From the NCBI GenBank assembly GCA_041485905.1, contig JBGPKK010000159.1, forward strand, positions 1-10,613: DNA of 10,613 nt, read 5' to 3'. The position numbers and the translations under genes were made by a program. Below the pieces are notes generated by a model, which saw only the letters and a list, made by a program, of their open reading frames with translations, had not been told where the DNA came from and did no database searches. Positions 6,457 through 10,613 of this stretch are shown here, piece by piece; the stretch's first letter is position 1, and each line of letters starts with the position of its first letter. Source of the stretch: JAHFUI01 sp041485905 (lineage in GTDB: Bacteria > Acidobacteriota > Vicinamibacteria > Vicinamibacterales > CAVVIG01).

Positions 6457-7602
6457 CTATCTCTTCCGAGGCCTCTTTGGAACGAACGCGAGAAACCTGC
6501 GCGGATTGTCGACGAGGATGCGGTGCAGGACCTCGTCGCTCGCACCCGCCGCCTTGAGCTTCGGCACGAACACCGTCAGCGTCTTCGCGTAGCCACGCGA
6601 GGCGTCGGCCGAAAACATCAGGTGGTCGGGAAACCCTGCCTCGATGAGGGCCATGACCATCGGCACCTGTTGCGCGTCGCCGTTGCCGCCCTGACGATCG
6701 AAGCCGACAAACGCGCCCCGCCGGCAGATCGCTTTGTGCACATACACATTCGCGTCCACGAGATTCCCCAGGTGCCCGATGACGACGCGATCCGGTTTCA
6801 CGCCGGCGTCCTCGAGAATGTCGAGCTGTTCGAGCGCCGACTTGCCGGGAATCCCCGTGTGCGTGAAGATCGGGATGTTCGTCGCGACGTGCGCCTTGCC
6901 GATCGCACGAAACACCTTGCGCTCGTCCGCGGTGATCTCGTCCCACGAGCCGATCTCCCCGAACGCACCGACCGTGTCGGCATCGACCTGCTTGATGAGC
7001 GCCTGAACGATCTGTTCTTCGCTCATGCTGGAGATCTCTTTCGGGTAGAAGGGCTGGTTGTAGAACCCGCCGCCGACCACGATCGGCACGCCGGACTTCA
7101 TCGAGACCTGGCGCAGGAAATTGATGTCGCGCCCCATGTCCGGGTGTCCGGCGTCGACGATGCAGGCGATGCCTTCGCGTTTGGCGATGCCGAGCTCCTC
7201 GGACATCAAATCCGCGTCCCGCATGGGATCCGGGCCTGACGGCGGCGGCGGTCCGCCCACGCGTCCAGCGCCACCTGCGCCTGGCGCCGCGCCTGCGGCG
7301 CCTCCCGCCCCGCCCGCGCGCGCGCCGGCCGGCGAACCGTTCGCGGCCCGTGTGGCGGCCGTCGCCGCGGTAAACCGGCTCATGAAATCCGGAGCCAGCG
7401 ACATGTGCTCATGGAACAGCGTGGCGCCGCCGGCCAGCTCCTCGGGCGCGTAGTCCTTCAGGATCGTCCTGATGACGCCGCCCTTCGGAAACGTGGGCGC
7501 CTGGGCGAAAGCTCCCCTCGGGAGCGCCGCCGCCACCGCGCTGATTCCCAGTAATTCCAACGCCTCGCGGCGGGTGATGTCTCCCAAACGGGACCCTGAC
7601 AT
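6457..7602 (-). CDS. Exported phosphotriesterase/lactonase-like metal-dependent hydrolase
   Basis: A 381-residue member of the phosphotriesterase-related (amidohydrolase) family. I chose ATG 7600-7602, with GGAG (7608-7611) 5 nt upstream, over an in-frame ATG 22 codons earlier. The N-terminus has a twin-arginine-type signal, D-I-T-R-R-E-A-L-E-L-L-G, then an Ala-rich stretch to A-F-A-Q-A (residues 9-35), so the folded enzyme is probably exported by Tat. Binuclear metal ligands can all be placed: H64-E-H66 at strand 1, E216 in F-G-E-I-G (Glu in place of the carboxylated Lys of true phosphotriesterases, as in the PHP/PTER branch), H248 in T-H-T-G, H277 in V-I-G-H-L-G and D333 in S-A-D-A-S. An Ala/Gly/Pro-rich insertion of about 40 residues (88-126) follows the first strand. 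The family hydrolyses phosphotriesters, lactones and related esters; the substrate here is unknown. It is divergent from the sugar dehydrogenase gene. Confidence 0.88.
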   Translation of the reverse strand: MSGSRLGDITRREALELLGISAVAAALPRGAFAQAPTFPKGGVIRTILKDYAPEELAGGATLFHEHMSLAPDFMSRFTAATAATRAANGSPAGARAGGAGGAAGAAPGAGGAGRVGGPPPPSGPDPMRDADLMSEELGIAKREGIACIVDAGHPDMGRDINFLRQVSMKSGVPIVVGGGFYNQPFYPKEISSMSEEQIVQALIKQVDADTVGAFGEIGSWDEITADERKVFRAIGKAHVATNIPIFTHTGIPGKSALEQLDILEDAGVKPDRVVIGHLGNLVDANVYVHKAICRRGAFVGFDRQGGNGDAQQVPMVMALIEAGFPDHLMFSADASRGYAKTLTVFVPKLKAAGASDEVLHRILVDNPRRFLAFVPKRPRKR

Positions 7603-7721
7603 AGTGGCTCCAGAAAATGCGTCATGCTGCCATTGAAGCGACGGCCGCTCCTTCCGCGGAGCGTTCAAGTATCGCTCTCGTCCGCCATATACTGAACCGA
7701 TCTTTCATAAGGAGAAGGCCG
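7603..7721. promoter_or_regulatory. Divergent promoter region between hydrolase and sugar dehydrogenase genes
   Basis: The 119 bp separate the two start codons and must serve both genes. On the plus strand TATACT (7688-7693) resembles a -10 box, with TTCAAG (7664-7669) as a poor -35 at 18-bp spacing; a transcript from there would have a leader of about 20-25 nt. No clear operator repeat is visible. Confidence 0.3.
7709..7714 (+). promoter_or_regulatory. Ribosome binding site AAGGAG setting a TTG start at 7722
   Basis: AAGGAG lies 7 nt before TTG 7722, the only well-placed start for the sugar dehydrogenase. Translation from here begins the protein directly with a normal signal peptide, whereas the longer frame from ATG 7617 would add 35 residues before it and would cover the likely promoter. 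Confidence 0.65.
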
Positions 7722-9035
7722 TTGACAACGATTTCATGGCGGAGGACGCCGGCGCTCGCCGCGTTCTGGTGTGCGGCGCTGGCCGTCTTCGTGACGCTCG
7801 TCGCGGACAATCCACAGTCGGCGCAGCAGGCCCCCGCGCCGGGCGCCGGACGGCAGGGCGGCGCCGCGCCGGCAGAAGGCCGCGGTCGGGGCCGTGGTCC
7901 GGCGCCGGTCGACACGCTGGGCGCAGGTCCATGGGATCTCGGCGCAGGCCGCGGACGCCTGCACGTCTCGGTCGTCACCAAAGGGCTCGATCACCCGTGG
8001 GGCTTCGTCTTCCTTCCGGACGGCGGGATGCTCGTGACCGAAAGGCCCGGGCGGCTCCGTGCGATCAGGAACGGCGTGCTCGATCCCACGCCGATCGGTC
8101 CCCTGCCGGAAATCCTCGCGACGGGGCTTGGTGGTCTCCTCGACGTCGCGCTGCATCCTCGATTTGCCGAGAATCGGCTGATCTATATGACGTACTCGAA
8201 GCCGGGCCCCGGTGCTGGCAATGCCACCACGGCGGTGATGCGCGCCCGCTGGGACGGCGGCGCCACGCTCACGAACGTCCAGGACATTCTCGTGGCGGAC
8301 GCGTGGCACGGTGGACCCGGCTCGCCGCAGGGGATCGGCCCGGCGAGCGGGAGCTACGGCTCGCGCCTCGCGTGGGATCGGAACGGCCTGCTCTACGTCT
8401 CGCTCGGCGATCGCAACTATCCGCCCTCGTCGCAGAACCCGGCGACGCACATGGGGAAGATTCTCCGGATTCGGGAGGACGGCACCGTGCCGCCGGACAA
8501 CCCGTTCGTGGGCAGACAGGGATACAAGCCCGAGATCTACACGCTCGGGCATCGCAATCCGCTGGGGCTCGCGTTCAATCCCCTGACGAATGAGCTGTGG
8601 TCCACCGAGAACGGCCCGCAGGGCGGCGACGAGCTGAACCTGATCCAGGCGGGCAAGAACTACGGATGGCCGCGCGTCTCGCTCGGCCGCAACTACGACG
8701 GCAGTCGCGTGGGCGAGGGCTTCACCGCGCCCGGCCTGGAAGAGCCGGTCGTCTTCTGGGTGCCGGCGATCGCCGTCTCGGGGCTGTCGTTCTACGACGG
8801 CGACAAGTTCCCGGCCTGGAAGGGCAACCTCCTGGTCGGCGCGATGCGCAACAACACCGGTCAGCACATCCAGCGAATCCAGTTCAATGCGAAGGGCGAG
8901 CCGACGGGGCGTGAGATCTTTCTCAGCGAGCTGAAGCAGCGCATTCGCGAAGTGAAGCCGGGGCCCGACGGGTTCATTTACGCGATCACCGACGAGACGT
9001 TCGGCGCGGTGATCAAGATCGAGCCCGGGCAATAA
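7722..9035 (+). CDS. Exported PQQ-type sugar dehydrogenase (glucose/sorbosone dehydrogenase family), catalytic His replaced
   Basis: A 437-residue protein from TTG 7722. Residues 1-28 form a signal peptide (W-R-R, then a hydrophobic Ala/Leu/Val core). Residues 35-65 are a Gln/Ala/Pro/Gly/Arg-rich linker with repeated G-R. The rest is a six-bladed propeller of the glucose/sorbosone dehydrogenase family (YliI-like aldose dehydrogenases). Family signatures include H-P-W-G-F-V-F-L-P-D-G (91-101), G-G-L-L-D-V-A-L-H-P (137-146), H-R-N-P-L-G-L-A-F (277-285) and E-N-G-P-Q-G-G-D-E-L-N (296-306). The blade that normally supplies the catalytic His in H-(F/Y)-G-(S/G)-R-L reads S211-Y-G-S-R-L, so the general base looks replaced by Ser. 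The enzyme may use another base, have a different substrate or be inactive as a dehydrogenase. Family members oxidise aldoses to lactones in the periplasm with PQQ. Its stop is 20 bp before the next gene, so the two probably form an operon. Confidence 0.9.
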   Translation: MTTISWRRTPALAAFWCAALAVFVTLVADNPQSAQQAPAPGAGRQGGAAPAEGRGRGRGPAPVDTLGAGPWDLGAGRGRLHVSVVTKGLDHPWGFVFLPDGGMLVTERPGRLRAIRNGVLDPTPIGPLPEILATGLGGLLDVALHPRFAENRLIYMTYSKPGPGAGNATTAVMRARWDGGATLTNVQDILVADAWHGGPGSPQGIGPASGSYGSRLAWDRNGLLYVSLGDRNYPPSSQNPATHMGKILRIREDGTVPPDNPFVGRQGYKPEIYTLGHRNPLGLAFNPLTNELWSTENGPQGGDELNLIQAGKNYGWPRVSLGRNYDGSRVGEGFTAPGLEEPVVFWVPAIAVSGLSFYDGDKFPAWKGNLLVGAMRNNTGQHIQRIQFNAKGEPTGREIFLSELKQRIREVKPGPDGFIYAITDETFGAVIKIEPGQ

Positions 9036-9055
9036 CTGGGATCGGGAGACACACC

Positions 9056-9733
9056 ATGATCATTCACCGACCTTTATCTTGGGGCGCCGCGTGCCTGCTG
9101 CTCGCCTCGGGAGCGCTTGGGGCCGCCGCGCAATCGGCGGCATCGCTTCCCGCCGATCTCGATCCCGATTCCCGAGCGCGCCTCCCTTACCTGCAGCGCA
9201 AGGATCTGGATGAACGCGGCCAGAAGATTTACGACACGCTGCCCGGCCGCAGTCCCGAGGGCGTGCTGCGCGGGCCGCTCGCCTACGCCGCGTATAACCC
9301 GGCCGTCGCCCAGGCCCTGCACGACCTCCACGACGCGGCGGTGCAGGAAGGCAAGCTGGACGCGCATGTACGGGAACTGGCCATCCTGGTCGCCTGCCGC
9401 GAAACCAATTACAGCCTCGAATGGAATGCGCACGAGCCGAGTGCGTTGAAAGCCGGCGTGGATCCCAAGGTCATCGACGTGGTGCGCGGCAACCGCGCGC
9501 TGGCCGGTATCCCCGACAAGGACGCGGTGGTGATCCGTTTTGGCCGCCAGATGCTGCACGACAGAAAAATGGATTCGGCCACCTTCGCGAACGCTGTGGA
9601 GTTGTTCGGCCGGCGCGGCGCCATGGACATGGTGGCGGTCATGAGCACGTACGCGGTCAGCGGACTGTTCGCGATCGCGGTTGACGAGCACATGCCGGCA
9701 TGGCGCCCGGATTTGCAGCGTGTCGCGAGGTGA
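9056..9733 (+). CDS. Exported carboxymuconolactone-decarboxylase-like protein
   Basis: A 225-residue protein with ATG 9056 behind a GGGAG site 8 nt upstream. Residues 1-26 form a signal peptide (L-S-W-G-A-A-C-L-L-L then A-A-A-Q). The mature part is one carboxymuconolactone decarboxylase (CMD) domain: helix R-E-L-A-I-L-V-A-C (106-114), then E122-W-N-A-H126-E-P-S-A-L-K-A-G-V, the usual E-W-x-x-H-x-x-x-A-x-x-A-G pattern. It lacks the CxxC of AhpD-type peroxidase partners; only C114 is present in this region, so a thiol peroxidase role is unlikely. Exported CMD-like proteins of this type have no firmly known substrate. It is 20 bp downstream of the sugar dehydrogenase and probably co-transcribed, which suggests a shared extracytoplasmic pathway. 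Confidence 0.88.
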   Translation: MIIHRPLSWGAACLLLASGALGAAAQSAASLPADLDPDSRARLPYLQRKDLDERGQKIYDTLPGRSPEGVLRGPLAYAAYNPAVAQALHDLHDAAVQEGKLDAHVRELAILVACRETNYSLEWNAHEPSALKAGVDPKVIDVVRGNRALAGIPDKDAVVIRFGRQMLHDRKMDSATFANAVELFGRRGAMDMVAVMSTYAVSGLFAIAVDEHMPAWRPDLQRVAR

Positions 9734-9764
9734 TTGATCAGGCGCGTCCTCACGTGATGCCCCC

Positions 9765-10613
9765 TTACACCGCTGCGACGGGTTGAGCGGCCCGCCCGGC
9801 AAACTGACTGTGATAGAGCTCGGCGTATCGGCCTTTCGCAGCGAGCAGTTCGTGATGCGTGCCCTTCTCGACGATCCGGCCGTGCTCCATCATCAGGATC
9901 ACATCCGCGTTGCGGATCGTCGAGAGCCGGTGCGCGATGACGAACGTCGTCCGCCCGCGCATGAGCTCGGCCATCGCGCGCTGAATCAGCACTTCCGTGC
10001 GCGTGTCCACGCTGCTGGTGGCTTCGTCGAGAATCAGAATCGCCGGATCCGCGAGGAATGCCCGCGCGATGGTGAGGAGCTGCTTCTGCCCCTGCGACAG
10101 GTTGCTCGCTGCCTCGTTGATCGGCGTGTCGTAGTTCTCAGGCAGCGTCCGGATGAAGTGATCGGCCTGCGCACCCTTTGCGGCCCTCACGATCGCCTCG
10201 TCCGTCGCCTGTTCGCGGCCGTAGGCGATGTTCTCGCGAATCGTGCCGGAGAAGAGCCAGGTGTCCTGCAGCACCATGCCGAATATCCGCCGCAGCGCAC
10301 CGCGTTTCAGCTCGCGGATGTCCACGCCGTCCACGCGAATCGCTCCGCTGTCGACGTCGTAGAACCGCATCAGCAGATTCACGAGCGTCGTCTTGCCCGC
10401 GCCGGTCGGACCGACGATCGCGATCGTCTGTCCCGGCATGAGGTTGATCGACATGTTGTCGATGAGCGGCACGGCGTCCTTGTATCTGAAGCTCACATCG
10501 TCGAACTGCACAGCGCCGCGGGGGCTGGCCATCGCCTTCGCGTTCTCTGAATCGGGCGTTTCTTCCGGCTCGTCGAGCAGCTCGAACACGCGCTCGGCCG
10601 ACACGATCGTCAG
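9765..10613 (-). CDS. ABC exporter ATP-binding domain (MdlB/MsbA-like), C-terminal part
   Basis: The gene runs off the right edge; 282 codons are visible and end at TAA 9765-9767. They cover the end of the transmembrane region linker (S-A-E-R-V-F-E-L-L-D-E) and a complete nucleotide-binding domain. Walker A is G-P-T-G-A-G-K-T (about 10389-10412), followed by the Q-loop V-L-Q-D-T, signature L-S-Q-G-Q, Walker B A-I-L-I-L-D-E-A-T, D-loop S-S-V-D and switch I-A-H-R-L-S-T. The missing 5' part should encode the six-helix membrane domain of a type I exporter half-transporter. Many such genes sit in pairs forming a heterodimer, so a second half-transporter may lie just beyond the window. The substrate (lipid, peptide or drug) cannot be judged. 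It converges on the CMD gene with 31 bp between stops. Confidence 0.95.
   Translation of the reverse strand: MTIVSAERVFELLDEPEETPDSENAKAMASPRGAVQFDDVSFRYKDAVPLIDNMSINLMPGQTIAIVGPTGAGKTTLVNLLMRFYDVDSGAIRVDGVDIRELKRGALRRIFGMVLQDTWLFSGTIRENIAYGREQATDEAIVRAAKGAQADHFIRTLPENYDTPINEAASNLSQGQKQLLTIARAFLADPAILILDEATSSVDTRTEVLIQRAMAELMRGRTTFVIAHRLSTIRNADVILMMEHGRIVEKGTHHELLAAKGRYAELYHSQFAGRAAQPVAAV

Noticed and set aside
7734..9032. Minus-strand reading frame of 432 codons opposite the sugar dehydrogenase
   Set aside because: It mirrors the dehydrogenase codons and lacks any family motif; the plus-strand propeller protein is unambiguous.
9734..9764. Possible bidirectional terminator between the convergent CMD and ABC genes
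   Set aside because: Only the short palindrome TCACGTGA and a 4-bp pairing are visible, with no T-tract on either strand.

Overview
The window is GC-rich bacterial chromosomal DNA with nine protein-coding genes, two of them cut by the window edges. I recognise no rRNA, tRNA, CRISPR array or insertion sequence. The mix suggests a soil acidobacterium, perhaps of the Vicinamibacteria type: an exported hydrolase with 'P-R-T-x-x-G-K-P-D' motifs, exported enzymes with Gly/Ala/Pro/Arg-rich low-complexity linkers, a phosphotriesterase-like protein, a PQQ-type sugar dehydrogenase and an MdlB/MsbA-like ABC exporter. That placement rests on recalled family distributions, not on a marker gene.

Layout. 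(1) 1-1062, minus: exported alpha/beta hydrolase-domain protein, cut at the left edge, with an in-frame TGA between its signal/linker region and its catalytic domain. (2) 1265-2581, plus: MFS transporter of the aromatic acid:H+ symporter type, divergent from (1). (3) 2712-3647, plus: thioredoxin-reductase-like flavoprotein with a CASC redox pair. (4) 3681-5309, plus: a 542-residue selenoprotein of the UGSC-type family. Its in-frame TGA at 3969-3971 is followed by a textbook bacterial SECIS hairpin (9-bp stem, GGTC loop). A conventional gene caller would split or truncate this gene. (5) 5402-6211, minus: exported protein of unknown function. (6) 6457-7602, minus: exported phosphotriesterase/lactonase-like metalloenzyme. 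(7) 7722-9035, plus: exported PQQ-type sugar dehydrogenase with the expected catalytic His replaced by Ser. (8) 9056-9733, plus: exported carboxymuconolactone-decarboxylase-like protein, 20 bp behind (7). (9) 9765 to the right edge, minus: nucleotide-binding domain of an ABC exporter.

The most interesting unit is (2)-(3)-(4). All three genes point the same way. The flavoprotein is 33 bp upstream of the selenoprotein, so the pair looks like a redox module: the flavoprotein's dithiol could reduce the selenenylsulfide of the U-S-T-C motif. The flavoprotein departs from ordinary NADPH thioredoxin reductases at the NADPH Arg pair and at the FAD-binding 'G-D' motif, so it may be specialised for this partner. 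The transporter upstream may supply the organic-acid substrate, but this is inference from gene order.

Genes (6)-(8) form a second theme: three exported enzymes on a divergent promoter region, which could act on sugars, lactones or related compounds outside the cytoplasm.
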